Assembly (NCBI RefSeq): GCF_001509795.1
Contig: NZ_LLZN01000091.1
Location: forward strand, 310,001-374,000
DNA from: Streptomyces sp. NRRL WC-3605
Lineage (GTDB): Bacteria > Actinomycetota > Actinomycetes > Streptomycetales > Streptomycetaceae
Reading direction: 5' to 3'
Length of the DNA: 64,000 bases
Below the pieces are notes generated by a model. The model searched no databases. It saw nothing but the letters and a program-made list of their open reading frames with translations, and was not told the DNA's origin. The first letter of the stretch is position 1. Each line of letters starts with the position of its first letter. Positions 37,634 through 47,044 of the stretch are shown here, one piece after another. The translations under genes were made by a program, and so were the position numbers.

Positions 37634-38663
37634 CCGCCGGGCGTACCGCGCCCAGGACCGGGTTGGAGGCGATCGGGGAGATCGTGATCTTCTCGCCGGG
37701 GCGCGGGGCCTGGATCACCTTGCCCTTGCCGATGTACAGGGCCACGTGCGTCGCGTCCGGGAAGTAGATCACCAGGTCGCCGGGGCGCAGCTCGATCAGC
37801 GGGACGCGTTCGAGCCGCGCCCACTGCTCCTGGCTGGTGCGGGGGATGCGGGTGCCGGCGTGCCCCCAGGCCCGCTGGGTCAGCCCGGAGCAGTCGTACG
37901 ACTTCGGGCCCTCGGCGCCCCACCGGTACGGCTTGCCGAGCTGGCGTTCGGCGAAGCGGATCGCCCGCCGGGCCGGGGCGGACGGCTTGGCGTCGTCCTC
38001 CGCGAGGGCGCCCGACGCCAGCAGGTCCTTCTGCGCCTTCGTGACGCCCTTCTCCTCCAGCTCGGCCAGCGCGGCGAGCTGCTCGGCGGTGAGGGAGGCG
38101 AGGAGTTCCTCCACCTTCCGCAGCCGCTTCCGTACCGTGTCGCGGTCCTTCTTCTGCCGTTCGGCGAGCGCGAGTTGCTTGTCGAGGGCGGCGCGGGCGG
38201 CGCGGGCCAGCCGGTCTGCCGCCCGTTCCGTGCCGGTCAGCCGGCCGACGGTCTCGGCGCGCTCGCGGGCCAGCAGGCCGATGACATGGCCCTGGTCCAG
38301 GGCGTGCTGCGGGTCGCGGGCCAGCAGCAGCCGGACGTACGGGGAGATCGCCGTGGTGTTCTGGTACTGCTGGCGGGCCAGGCGGCCCGCCGCGCCCCGG
38401 CTGTCGTGCAGGCGCAGCCGCGCGGACGCGAGCGCCTTGTCCAGGCGGGCCACCTCGGCGCGCTGCCCGTCCAGCTTCTCCTCGGTGGTGTTGTACGTCT
38501 CGGTCGCCCGCTCCGCCTCCCGGTACAGCCGCTGAAGGTCCGTCAGAAGCGCGACCGTGGTGCGCTCGGGGGGCTCGGGGGCCGCCGTGGCGGACACGGG
38601 CACGAGGAGCGCGGCGGACAGCACGGTAGCGGTGCACGCCAGCCGCAGCGGCCTTCCCGACAT
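37620..38663 (-). CDS. Secreted NlpC/P60 peptidoglycan hydrolase
   Basis: A 347-aa secreted protein. The signal peptide ends near residue 28 (VPVSATAAPEP). A long coiled coil (about 35-210, Arg/Glu/Ala-rich) precedes the NlpC/P60 domain at about 225-345. Its catalytic Cys lies in SYDCSGLTQRAW, the His in DATHVALYIGKGKV. It is a RipA-like D,L-endopeptidase that cleaves peptidoglycan stem peptides; the coiled coil normally restrains the active site. GGAGG lies 7 nt before ATG at 38663. Confidence 0.93.
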   Translation of the reverse strand: MSGRPLRLACTATVLSAALLVPVSATAAPEPPERTTVALLTDLQRLYREAERATETYNTTEEKLDGQRAEVARLDKALASARLRLHDSRGAAGRLARQQYQNTTAISPYVRLLLARDPQHALDQGHVIGLLARERAETVGRLTGTERAADRLARAARAALDKQLALAERQKKDRDTVRKRLRKVEELLASLTAEQLAALAELEEKGVTKAQKDLLASGALAEDDAKPSAPARRAIRFAERQLGKPYRWGAEGPKSYDCSGLTQRAWGHAGTRIPRTSQEQWARLERVPLIELRPGDLVIYFPDATHVALYIGKGKVIQAPRPGEKITISPIASNPVLGAVRPAVRKA

Positions 38664-38764
38664 GTCATCACCTCCGGTGCGGACAGGATCTCTGCTCGCA
38701 CCGAGAGCATCGGGCGGACGCACCGGGGCCGCGCGCCGGACGTGCGCGGTTCGGCGTAGGCCGG

Positions 38765-39085
38765 TCACCCGTGCGGGTCGTCCGGCTTGCCGCGCGGCGT
38801 GTCGCCGGGACGCGACCACGGCCAGTTCAGCCGGCGCCCCTGGTCGCCCTCGGGGTCGTAGGCGTACTTCCAGCGCCGGGACAGGCCCGGCCGGGCGGCC
38901 TGCCCGCGCGGGACGCGGCGGTAGACGAGGACCGTGGGCGGCCCGCCGTCCGGGCCGGGGACGGGGATGCGGTACGTCTTCGGCGGGTGGCCGGTGATGC
39001 CCAGCAGCACCGGCAGCACGCGGCCGTCCATCGGGCCGCCCTCGAACGGGGTGTCTTCGCTCTTCACGGGACCAGTGTCAGCCAT
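38765..39085 (-). CDS. Hypothetical Pro/Arg-rich protein
   Basis: A 106-aa protein. A central MDGRVLPVLLGITGHPPKTY and PTVLVYRRVPRGQ look like beta strands. The C-terminus (RWKYAYDPEGDQGRRLNWPW) is aromatic and basic. Small Streptomyces proteins with similar 'MDGRVLPV' and 'YRRxP' blocks occur without a named role. It overlaps the end of the TetR gene by 8 bp on the same strand, suggesting an operon. Nothing indicates secretion. Confidence 0.7.
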   Translation of the reverse strand: MADTGPVKSEDTPFEGGPMDGRVLPVLLGITGHPPKTYRIPVPGPDGGPPTVLVYRRVPRGQAARPGLSRRWKYAYDPEGDQGRRLNWPWSRPGDTPRGKPDDPHG

Positions 39086-39722
39086 CCGCCAGGAGGCGCT
39101 CGGCCAGCGCGGCGGTCTGCGGGTCCCGGGCGGCGGTCACCGACAGCACGGCGACGAACTGGTCCACCAGCCAGTCGCGCAGTTCCTCCACGGGCGGCCG
39201 CTTGCCCTCGTCGAGCCAGATGAGGGAGGCCGCCTCCACGGCCGTGATCCACATGCGGACCGTCATGCGCAGCCGCAGCCCCGGGTCGCCGACCTCCAGG
39301 TGCCGCAGGATGTGCTCGGCGGCGGCGCGGCGCACCCCGTCGACGATGGCCGTCGTCCGGGACGTCTCGACGACGCTGCCGCCCTGGAGCAGGGCGCTGA
39401 AGCCGGTGTCGTGCTGGTCGACGAAGGCGAGGTAGCGGTCGAGCGCGCGGGCGAGCCGGGGGACCAGGCGGCCCTCGCGGGGCTCGTCGAAGCAGGTCCG
39501 CAGTTCCTCGGCGGCGGAGCGCAGCGCCGCCTCGTACAGCTGCTGCTTGCCGCCCGGGAAGTACCGGTACACCAGGGGCCGGGACACCCCCGCCGCCTCC
39601 GCCACGTCGTCGAGGGAGACCTCCTCGGGGGCCCGGTGCGCGAACAGTCCGAGGGCGGCGTCGAGGAGCTGGGTACGGCGCTCCTCGACGCTCAGGCGGC
39701 GGTAGGCGGGAGCGGCTGGCAT
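39078..39722 (-). CDS. TetR family transcriptional regulator
   Basis: A 214-aa protein. The N-terminal DNA-binding domain has SLDDVAEAAGVSRPLVYRYF at about residues 36-55, then PGGKQQLYEAAL. The remainder is the helical TetR ligand domain. The ATG at 39722 is preferred; an upstream GTG at 39764 would overlap the diiron gene end. It lies downstream of the AurF-like gene on the same strand, so it may regulate the divergent oxygenase pair. Effector unknown. Confidence 0.9.
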   Translation of the reverse strand: MPAAPAYRRLSVEERRTQLLDAALGLFAHRAPEEVSLDDVAEAAGVSRPLVYRYFPGGKQQLYEAALRSAAEELRTCFDEPREGRLVPRLARALDRYLAFVDQHDTGFSALLQGGSVVETSRTTAIVDGVRRAAAEHILRHLEVGDPGLRLRMTVRMWITAVEAASLIWLDEGKRPPVEELRDWLVDQFVAVLSVTAARDPQTAALAERLLADG

Positions 39723-39771
39723 GGAAGGAAGCCTAACCGCCGGGGTGGGACCGGCTCCGGGCACGCGGCGG

Positions 39772-40710
39772 CTACGCCAGCATGCCCGACGACTTCCACA
39801 GGCGGCGGCCCACTCCGCGCAGGACGCCGATGTCGTCCAGGAAGTCCGTCAGCCGCTTGGCCCCGGTCTGCATGACCTCGCGGCGGTGACCGCTGGCCTT
39901 GACCTGGGCCATGGCCTCCCGCTTGTCGAGGCCGACGTTGGTGTAGACGTCCGGGTTGACGAAAGCGACCGAGAAGACGCGGGCGAACTCGCCCGAGGTG
40001 ACCCGGGTGAACTCCTGCGACCACCTCGGCGCCGTCATCATCTGCCGGCGCAGCTCCTCACGGGCGTACCGCACATGGCGGGCCTCCTCGACCACGTGGA
40101 TGCGGGTGACACCGCGGATGAGGGTCTGGACGCGCTCGTCCGGGAAGGTCAGGCGCTGCATCCAGTCGAGGATCTCCTCGCCGAGCAGGGTGGCCGTGAA
40201 GGAGCCCGGGGTGGTGGAGATCGTCTTGAACAGCCGGCCCAGGTTCTGGTGGACGCGGCTGACGGGGTACCAGGGCGTGCCGCCGTGGGAGATCAGGCGG
40301 GCGAACATCTTGGAGTGCCGGCACTCGTCCTCGATCTCGGTGAGCGCGTACCGGACGTGGGCGCTCGTCGCGGACTTGTCGTAGATGTGCCGGACCAGCA
40401 GCTGCATGAGAATGATCTCGAACCAGATGCCGAGGGAGGCGAGCGCGGCGGCCTCGTGCTGGGAGAGCGCGATGCACTGCTCCTCGCTCATCCGCTTCCA
40501 CATCGGAGTGTCGTAGAGCGAGACGAGCTCCGGGGGCCAGAACCATTTGCCCTCCTCGAAGGGCGCGTCCCAGTCCAGTTCCTCGTCGGGGTCGAAGGAG
40601 TGCTTCGCGGAAGAGGCGAGGAGGCGTTCGGCCACCTGTTCGCGGTCCTTGAGCAGGCCGAGCGCGTCGCGCAGGCCGTCCAGCGCCTCGGCTTCCGTCA
40701 GGGCAGTCAT
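39772..40710 (-). CDS. AurF-like diiron oxygenase family protein
   Basis: A 312-aa helical protein of the AurF (p-aminobenzoate N-oxygenase) group. Two E-x-x-H signatures are visible, EIEDECRHSKMF at about residues 125-136 and VVEEARHVRYAREEL at about 208-222, supplying diiron ligands. Additional ligands come from Glu in HEAAALASLGIW. Such enzymes use O2 to oxidise amines or other small molecules; the substrate here is not identifiable. It is divergent from a second diiron gene 126 bp away. Confidence 0.85.
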   Translation of the reverse strand: MTALTEAEALDGLRDALGLLKDREQVAERLLASSAKHSFDPDEELDWDAPFEEGKWFWPPELVSLYDTPMWKRMSEEQCIALSQHEAAALASLGIWFEIILMQLLVRHIYDKSATSAHVRYALTEIEDECRHSKMFARLISHGGTPWYPVSRVHQNLGRLFKTISTTPGSFTATLLGEEILDWMQRLTFPDERVQTLIRGVTRIHVVEEARHVRYAREELRRQMMTAPRWSQEFTRVTSGEFARVFSVAFVNPDVYTNVGLDKREAMAQVKASGHRREVMQTGAKRLTDFLDDIGVLRGVGRRLWKSSGMLA

Positions 40711-40836
40711 CGGTCCCTCACCTCGTTACCGGTGGTCACATCGTACGGGTCTTATGAGACTGCCTGTCAGCAAGCCCGTCAATCCCCTGTGCCGCACTTG
40801 TTGACCCCGCGTCCAACACGTAGGAGCCTGCGCCGT

Positions 40837-41940
40837 ATGCCGACATACGACGTGTACGCCGACGATCCGGGTGACCCCCTCTGGCAGGTACCGGCGACCG
40901 GCGCGGCCCGCTTCAACTGGGAGTACGACGACGGCCGCGAGCGGCTCCTCGCCCTCTACCAGAAGGGCAAGGACAAACAGTGGGACGGGCAGCGCAGGAT
41001 CGACTGGGACCTGGAGGTCGACCCCTACGACCCGCTCGGCACCCCCGAGGACGCGATGGCCCTGTACGGCACGCCCCACTGGGACCGGATGAACGACCGG
41101 GAGAAGGGCGACCTGCGCCGGCACTACGCGTCCTGGCAGTTCAGCCAGTTCCTGCACGGCGAGCAGGGCGCGATGATCTGCGCCGCGCGGATCGTGGAGT
41201 CGGTGCCCGACATGGACGCCAAGTTCTACTCGGCGACCCAGACCATGGACGAGGCCCGGCACGCCGAGATCTACGGCCGTTTCCTCCACGAGAAGGTCGG
41301 GATGGTCTACCCGATCAACGACAACCTCCAGTCCCTGCTCGGCGACACCCTGCGCGACAGCCGCTGGGACATGCCCTACCTCGGCATGCAGGTGCTGATC
41401 GAGGGGCTGGCGCTGGCCGCGTTCGGCATGATCCGCGACACCACCACCAAACCGCTGCCCCGGCAGATCCTCGCCTACGTCATGCAGGACGAGGCCCGGC
41501 ACGTGGCCTTCGGGCGGATGGCCCTGCGCGACTACTACAAGCAGCTCACCGACGCCGAACTGCGCGAACGCGAGGAGTTCGTCATCGAGGGCTGCCACCT
41601 CATGCGGGACCGGCTGCGGGGCGTGGAGGTCCTGGAGAACTTCGGCATCCCGAAGGCCGAGGCGGAGGAGCTCAGCGAGCGCTCCGAGTTCCTCCAGCTC
41701 TTCCGCAGGCTGCTGTTCTCCCGCATCGTGCCCTGCGTCAAGGACATCGGCCTGTGGGGCAAACGGCTCCAGCAGGCCTACGTCGACATGGGCGTGCTGG
41801 AGATGGGCGACCAGAATCTGGACCTGCTCATGTCCCAGGACGAGGAGATCGCGGAGCGGCTGGACGCCGAACGGTTCGCGCGCGAGGAGCGCGAGCGGGT
41901 CGCCGAGGTGACCGACGCGGTGCGCGCGGGCTCCGACTGA
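40837..41940 (+). CDS. Ferritin-like diiron protein (R2-like/AurF-related)
   Basis: A 367-aa ferritin-fold protein. Diiron ligands are expected from Glu in HGEQGAMICAARIVE, the E-x-x-H of MDEARHAEIYGRF, Glu in LIEGLALAAFGMI and the second E-x-x-H of MQDEARHVAFGRM. This four-helix arrangement of E/ExxH/E/ExxH is that of ribonucleotide-reductase-R2-like and R2-like oxidase proteins. The radical Tyr cannot be placed. ATG at 40837 follows TAGGAG. A longer in-frame upstream reading is antisense to the neighbouring gene and is rejected. Confidence 0.85.
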   Translation: MPTYDVYADDPGDPLWQVPATGAARFNWEYDDGRERLLALYQKGKDKQWDGQRRIDWDLEVDPYDPLGTPEDAMALYGTPHWDRMNDREKGDLRRHYASWQFSQFLHGEQGAMICAARIVESVPDMDAKFYSATQTMDEARHAEIYGRFLHEKVGMVYPINDNLQSLLGDTLRDSRWDMPYLGMQVLIEGLALAAFGMIRDTTTKPLPRQILAYVMQDEARHVAFGRMALRDYYKQLTDAELREREEFVIEGCHLMRDRLRGVEVLENFGIPKAEAEELSERSEFLQLFRRLLFSRIVPCVKDIGLWGKRLQQAYVDMGVLEMGDQNLDLLMSQDEEIAERLDAERFAREERERVAEVTDAVRAGSD

Positions 41941-41950
41941 GCCGCGCGCC

Positions 41951-43426
41951 TCAACGCCGTTGCTCCGGCGACGACTTCAGCACGGCCTCCATCACCGCCC
42001 GCGCGATCGGCGCCGCGTCCCCGCCGCCGCTGATCTCGCCCCGGTCCGCGTCCGCGTCCTCCACCACCACGGCGACCGCGACCTTCGGCTCCACGTCGTG
42101 GTCGCCCTGCGCCCAGGAGACGAACCAGGCGTACGGCGTCCCGGAGTTGCCCAGGCCGTGCTGCGCGGTGCCGGTCTTGCCGCCGACCGTCGCGCCCGGG
42201 ATCCAGGCGTTGGTGCCGGTGCCCTCCCGCACCACGTCCACCATCAGGTCCCGCAGCTGGGCGGCCGTCGAGGGCCGCATCGCCTGCCGCATCGGCCGGG
42301 ACCCGGCCGCCGCCACCGTGCCCCCGCCCGCCCGCACCGTGCGCTCCACCAGATACGGCGAGCGCACCTGCCCCCCGTTCGCCACGGCCGCCGCCACCAT
42401 CGCCATCTGCAACGGCGTGGCCCGCGTGTTGTACTGCCCGATCGACGACAGCGCGAGCTGCGCCCGGTCCACCCGGGTGTCGAACGTGGACCGCGCGACC
42501 GAGTAGGGGATCTTCAGATCGGGGTCGTTGAACCCGAACGCGCCGGCCGTCGCCGCCATCCGTTTCACCCCCACCTCGACGCCGAGCTTCGCGAACACCG
42601 TGTTGCAGGACCACTCGAACGCCTTGCGCAGCGGAACGTCCTTGCAGCCGTCGGAGGCGTTCGTCAGCTTCGTTCTGGTGCCCGGCAGCGTGTACGGGTC
42701 GGGGGTGCGGGTCCGGACGTCCAGGTCCTCGACCACCCCCGCGTCCAGCGCGGCGGCCGCCGTCACCACCTTGAAGGTCGACCCCGGCGGATACGTCTTG
42801 CGCACCGCCCGGTTCAGCATCGGCTTGTCCGGGTCGCGGTTCAGCGTCGACCAGGACCGGGCCACCGCCGAGCCGTTCCCCGACAGGACCGAGGGATCGT
42901 AGGAGGGCGCGGACACCAGGGCGAGGACGCGCCCCGTCGACGGCTCGATCGCCGCGACCGCCCCCTTGCGGCCCGCCAGCCCCTCGTACGCGGCCTCCTG
43001 CGCGGCCCGCCGCAGCGTGGTGACCACGTCCCCGCCCGGGTACCGGCTCCGCGTGGCGGCCCCCCACAGGGGGAACGGCGACAGCAGCGGGTCGGTGCCC
43101 GCCAGGACGCCGTCCTCGGTGTGCTCCAGCAGCGTCGTGCCGTACACCTGCGAGGCGTAGCCGGTCACCGGGGCGTACATCGGGCCGTTCGCGTACGTCC
43201 GCTCGTAGCGCAGGTGCTCGCTGGTGTCCTTCGAGCCGGTGACCGGGGTGCCGTCGACCAGGATGTCCCCGCGCGGCTGCCCGTACCGGGCGATGGTGGT
43301 GCGCCGGTTGGCGATGTTGTCGCCGTACGCCGGGGCCTCGACGACCTGCACCCGGGCGGCGTTGACCAGCAGCGCGGCCAGCAGCAGCGCGCAGAAGAAG
43401 GCGGCGTGCCGGATGTGCCGGGTCAT
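41951..43426 (-). CDS. Penicillin-binding protein 2 (transpeptidase)
   Basis: A 491-aa class B PBP. One N-terminal anchor (about 7-22) precedes a dimerisation domain and the transpeptidase. The active-site Ser is in GSTFK (216-219), SCN at 273-275 and KTGT at 417-420. It cross-links peptidoglycan outside the membrane. Its start overlaps the FtsW/RodA stop as ATGA, so polymerase and transpeptidase are made as a pair, as for PBP2-RodA or PbpA-FtsW. This is one of several such pairs in Streptomyces, some tied to sporulation. Confidence 0.93.
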   Translation of the reverse strand: MTRHIRHAAFFCALLLAALLVNAARVQVVEAPAYGDNIANRRTTIARYGQPRGDILVDGTPVTGSKDTSEHLRYERTYANGPMYAPVTGYASQVYGTTLLEHTEDGVLAGTDPLLSPFPLWGAATRSRYPGGDVVTTLRRAAQEAAYEGLAGRKGAVAAIEPSTGRVLALVSAPSYDPSVLSGNGSAVARSWSTLNRDPDKPMLNRAVRKTYPPGSTFKVVTAAAALDAGVVEDLDVRTRTPDPYTLPGTRTKLTNASDGCKDVPLRKAFEWSCNTVFAKLGVEVGVKRMAATAGAFGFNDPDLKIPYSVARSTFDTRVDRAQLALSSIGQYNTRATPLQMAMVAAAVANGGQVRSPYLVERTVRAGGGTVAAAGSRPMRQAMRPSTAAQLRDLMVDVVREGTGTNAWIPGATVGGKTGTAQHGLGNSGTPYAWFVSWAQGDHDVEPKVAVAVVVEDADADRGEISGGGDAAPIARAVMEAVLKSSPEQRR

Positions 43427-44844
43427 CGGACGGCCCCCGCCGGCTCGTGCCGCCCCGCCTCCGGCGCCGCGCTCTCCTCGCCGCGGGGCACGCCCAGGCG
43501 GCTGCGCGCGCGGTCGCTCAGCCGGATCAGCAGCGCCACGATCGCCCAGTTGGTGACCACCGACGAGCCGCCCTGCGCCAGGAACGGCATCGCCATGCCG
43601 GTCAGCGGGATCAGCCCGGTCACCCCGCCCGCGATCACGAACACCTGGAGCGCCACGATGGAGGCGAGCCCCACCGCGAGCAGCCGCCCGAACGGGTCGC
43701 GCAGCGCGAGGCCCGTCCGGTAGCCGCGCTCCACGAGCAGGCCGTACAGCAGGAAGACCGCGGACAGTCCGGCCAGGCCCAGCTCCTCCCCGGCGGTGGC
43801 CAGGATGAAGTCCGACTTGGCCGCGAAGCCGATCAGGATCGAGTGGCCGAGGCCGAGCCCGGTGCCGAACGTGCCCCCCGCCGCGAAGGCGAACAGCGAC
43901 TGGGAGAGCTGGTTGGGCCCCTCACCCGCCTCGATGGAGGCGAACGGATGCCGCCAGTCCTCGACCCGGCCGTGCACATGCGGCTCCAGCATGCCCACGG
44001 CGACAGCGCCGACCGCCGCGAGCAGCAGGCCGACCGCGATCCAGCCGGTGCGCCCGGTGGCGACGTACAGCAGCACCACGAACAGGCCGAAGAACAACAG
44101 CGAGGTGCCCAGGTCCCGTTCGAGGACGAGCACGCCCACGCTGATGAGCCAGATCGCGACGATGGGGCCGAGGACCCGCCCGGTGGGCAGCTGGAGCCGC
44201 TCCACCCCGAGGACCCGCCGGCCCGTGTAGGCCAGCGCGCTGCGGTTGGCGGCCAGGTACGCGGCGAAGAACACCGCGAGCAGCACCTTCGCGAACTCGC
44301 CGGGCTGGATCGAGAATCCCGCGATCCGGATCCAGATGCGGGCGCCGTTCACCGAGGGGAAGAGGATCGGCAGGGTCAGCAGGGCGAGCGCGGCGACGAC
44401 ACAGACATACGCGTACCGCTGGAGCACCCGGTGGTCGCGCAGCAGCAGGACGACCACGATGAACAGGGCCACCCCCAGCGTGGACCACACGAGCTGGGTC
44501 GGCGCCGCCCGGTCACCCGGCGTCTCCAGGTCGAGCCGGTAGATCAGCACCAGGCCGAGCCCGTTGAGCAGGACGCCGATCGGCAGCAGCAGGGGGTCCG
44601 CCGACGGGGCGCGCAGGCGTACGGCCAGATGCGCGACCAGTGCCAGCACGCCCAGCCCGGCGCCGTAGCCCGCGGCGCCGGGCGGGACGGTGCCCTGCCG
44701 GGCGAGACCGACGGCGCAGTACCCGTACACGCTGAGCAGGACGGCCACGACGATGAGGGACAGTTCGATGCCACGGCGCCGGGGGAGGGGTGCGGCGGGA
44801 GCGGGCGTGTCCGCTGCCACCAGGGAGGTTCCGGCCTTGATCAT
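43423..44844 (-). CDS. FtsW/RodA/SpoVE family peptidoglycan polymerase
   Basis: A 473-aa membrane protein with ten or more spans. SEDS landmarks are visible: RIWIRIAGFSIQPGEFAKVL, the external loop with VEDWRHPFASIE and GPNQLSQSLFAFAAGG, FGTGLGLGHS, and GVTGLIPLTGMAMPFLAQGG. It polymerises lipid II glycans and hands them to the PBP encoded downstream. Cytoplasmic N-terminus with a Pro-Ala-rich start. The upstream gene is 43 bp away and reads the same way. Confidence 0.93.
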   Translation of the reverse strand: MIKAGTSLVAADTPAPAAPLPRRRGIELSLIVVAVLLSVYGYCAVGLARQGTVPPGAAGYGAGLGVLALVAHLAVRLRAPSADPLLLPIGVLLNGLGLVLIYRLDLETPGDRAAPTQLVWSTLGVALFIVVVLLLRDHRVLQRYAYVCVVAALALLTLPILFPSVNGARIWIRIAGFSIQPGEFAKVLLAVFFAAYLAANRSALAYTGRRVLGVERLQLPTGRVLGPIVAIWLISVGVLVLERDLGTSLLFFGLFVVLLYVATGRTGWIAVGLLLAAVGAVAVGMLEPHVHGRVEDWRHPFASIEAGEGPNQLSQSLFAFAAGGTFGTGLGLGHSILIGFAAKSDFILATAGEELGLAGLSAVFLLYGLLVERGYRTGLALRDPFGRLLAVGLASIVALQVFVIAGGVTGLIPLTGMAMPFLAQGGSSVVTNWAIVALLIRLSDRARSRLGVPRGEESAAPEAGRHEPAGAVR

Positions 44845-44887
44845 GTCCGGAACCTACCCAAATAGTCCGTCTTGCGCGCCTGGTGTC

Positions 44888-45358
44888 TCAGCACCAGCGC
44901 GGCGTGTGCCCGAAGGTGTCGATGTAGCGCGCCGAGCCCCAGGCCCAGATGCCGTCCGCGAGGAGGTACCAGTTCCCGTTGCCCTGGACGCTCTCGCCCC
45001 GGGTCTTGCAGAAGATGCGTACGTGGTCGCCCCGGTGCACGACGCGGATGACCTGGCTGCCCCGGTTGGGGGCGCTGCGCAGCAGCAGCGTGCTCGCGGT
45101 GACCCGGCCCCGGGTGTACTGCTGGTTCCCGCCCTGACCGCCGCCCCAGTCGCCCTGCGCCGCCCCCTGGGACGCACCCTGCGAGGCGCCCTGGCCGTTC
45201 TGCTCCCCGCCCTCTCCCTGGGCCCCGCCCCAGTCCCCCTGTGACTCCGTGCTGCTGCCGGACCCCCACTCGTCGTCGGCCACGGCGGGTGTGGCGGCCG
45301 CGGCGGTGGCGAGCAGACCGGCGGCTATGGACAGCGCGAAACGCGAACGCAGGGCCAT
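44888..45358 (-). CDS. Secreted SH3-like domain protein
   Basis: A 156-aa secreted protein. The signal peptide is LRSRFALSIAAGLLATAAAA, cut near VADDEW. A Gly/Gln/Ser/Asp-rich low-complexity linker (QGASQGASQG, WGGGQGG) spans about residues 32-78. A bacterial SH3 domain lies at about 80-150 (STLLLRSAPNRGSQVIRVV, VRIFCKTRGESVQGNGNWY). SH3b domains bind cell-wall material, so it may target the surface near the PBP/FtsW products. GGAGG lies before ATG at 45358. Confidence 0.83.
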   Translation of the reverse strand: MALRSRFALSIAAGLLATAAAATPAVADDEWGSGSSTESQGDWGGAQGEGGEQNGQGASQGASQGAAQGDWGGGQGGNQQYTRGRVTASTLLLRSAPNRGSQVIRVVHRGDHVRIFCKTRGESVQGNGNWYLLADGIWAWGSARYIDTFGHTPRWC

Positions 45359-45808
45359 GAGGCACCTCCGAGGACAGTCCCGGAAACGCCCGGGACAGGA
45401 AAAACCTGACTGATCGCCACATTAGGAGCACCTCTGGGGCGCCGCGCGCCTGAATGGGCCAACCGAGCACCACCCCCCGGGGGGAGAGAGAAGCGGGCCC
45501 GAGCGGCGCGCCTCACCTGGAGCACGGGGAATCCCGCACGGGCCCAGCGTCCGGGGTGCCGGGCATGCCAGCCGCGCGGCCCCGGCCCGCGCTCCAGGGC
45601 AGGACCAACGGGCGACCGCCCCGGCGTCCCGGGGGTGTTGAACCTTGGCCGTGCGGCCCCGGAAAGGCACCGCCCCTGCTCCCGGGCTCCGGCGGGGCCT
45701 GCCGGGCGTCGGCCCACGCCAGGCGTGCGGCTCCCCCCTGCAGCGCGACGGCAGCGTCGGTCGGGCGACCGGCAACGTCAGCCGCGCCTCCCCCCCCCGG
45801 AACGCGGG
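45359..45808. other. Intergenic region, no gene supported
   Basis: 450 bp between the SH3 gene start and the kinase stop. Codon composition in all frames is irregular and high in low-complexity Pro/Arg, so no gene is supported. An AT-richer block near 45390-45425 (AAAAACCTGACTGATCGCCACATTAGG) probably holds the SH3 gene promoter. No clear hairpin was found at the kinase end. Confidence 0.5.
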
Positions 45809-47044
45809 CTACGGCAGGACCAGTCGGGCGATCGCTCCGCCGTCGGGGGCGTTGGTGAAGGTCAGGCGGGCGCCCAGGACCTCCGCCTGGCCCAGCGCGA
45901 TCGTCAGTCCGAGCCCGTGTCCCGTGGTGCCGCCCTCCGTGCGGAAGCGCTGCGGGCCGTGCGCCACCAGGTACTCCGGATAGCCCTCGCCGTGGTCCCG
46001 GACCGTCACCACGGTCCCGTCCACCGTCAGCACCACCGGCCCCCGGCCGTGCTTGTGCGCGTTGGCCACCAGGTTGCCCAGCACCCGTTCCAGCCGTCGC
46101 CGGTCGGTCTCCACGACCGCGTCCCGCACCACCACGACCCCCGTGTCACCGGCGGCGCCCCGCACCACCCGGTCCGCCAGCGCGGCCAGCGACTCGGTGT
46201 CCACTTCGGAGCGCTCGCGCCCCGACTCCAGCCGCGAGATCTCCAGCAGGTCCTCGGTCAGCGTCCGCAGCGCCGCCACCCGGTCCCGCACCAGCTCGGT
46301 CGGCCGCCCCGGCGGCAGCAGTTCGGCCGCCGCGTGCAGCCCGGTCAGCGGGGTGCGCAACTCGTGCGCCACGTCCGCCGTGAAGCGCTGCTCGGCCAGC
46401 AGCTTGGCCTGGAGCGAGGACGCCATCGAGTCCAGGGCGGCCGCGACCACGGCCACCTCGTCCTGCGGCCGGTCCGGGTCCTTCGTCCGTGGGTCGCCGA
46501 CCCGCGCGTCCAGGTCGCCGACGCTGATCCGCCGGGCCACCCCGGCCGTGGCGTGCAGCCGCCGCGTCACCCGGGTCACCGCGAACGCGCCCGCCAGCAC
46601 CGTCACCCCGATGGCCAGTGCCGACGACCACAGGATCGCCCGGTCCAGACCGTCTATCGTGCGCGCCTGCTGCGAGTAGTCCACCTCGACGGCGAGCACC
46701 CGGCCGCGGTCGACGGGACCCGCCGCCCACATCGTGGGGCGCCCCCGGTGATCGGTGACGACGGTGCCCCGCTCGCCGCCCAGCGCCAGGTCCCGCAGGG
46801 AGCCCGGCAGCCCCGGCGGGTCGACCCGCGCGCCGGAAGCGAGCCTGTCCCCGGCCTCGAACGCCGTCGTGGCGCTCGCCAGCCGGTCCAGCGCCAGGTC
46901 GCGCGCCTTGCCGACGGTCTGGTTGGTCACCGAGACGTGCACCAGCACACCGAGCAGGGCCGCGAGCGCACAGCACATCACCGTGATGAACACGGCGGCC
47001 CGCACGGCGAGCGGGCCGGCCCACCGGGGCAGCCGGAGCCTCAC
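45809..47044 (-). CDS. Sensor histidine kinase, no adjacent response regulator
   Basis: A 411-aa kinase. TM1 is about residues 12-35. An extracytoplasmic sensor loop (about 40-140) leads to TM2 about 145-165, then HAMP and the His box ADVAHELRTPLTGLHAAAELL near residue 235. N-box GNLVANAHKHGRG, G1 VRDHGEGYP and GHGLGLTIALGQ follow. The start is GTG at 47044, overlapping the lipoprotein stop as GTGA. The lipoprotein gene is the likely partner; no response regulator lies within 5 kb. Confidence 0.9.
   Translation of the reverse strand: MRLRLPRWAGPLAVRAAVFITVMCCALAALLGVLVHVSVTNQTVGKARDLALDRLASATTAFEAGDRLASGARVDPPGLPGSLRDLALGGERGTVVTDHRGRPTMWAAGPVDRGRVLAVEVDYSQQARTIDGLDRAILWSSALAIGVTVLAGAFAVTRVTRRLHATAGVARRISVGDLDARVGDPRTKDPDRPQDEVAVVAAALDSMASSLQAKLLAEQRFTADVAHELRTPLTGLHAAAELLPPGRPTELVRDRVAALRTLTEDLLEISRLESGRERSEVDTESLAALADRVVRGAAGDTGVVVVRDAVVETDRRRLERVLGNLVANAHKHGRGPVVLTVDGTVVTVRDHGEGYPEYLVAHGPQRFRTEGGTTGHGLGLTIALGQAEVLGARLTFTNAPDGGAIARLVLP

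Noticed and set aside
40711..40836. GTCT-TATG-AGAC palindrome as TetR operator
   Set aside because: Only 4-bp arms; too weak to claim without binding data.
45359..45808. Response regulator gene for the adjacent kinase
   Set aside because: The 450-bp gap has no receiver or HTH coding signal and is too short for a full regulator.
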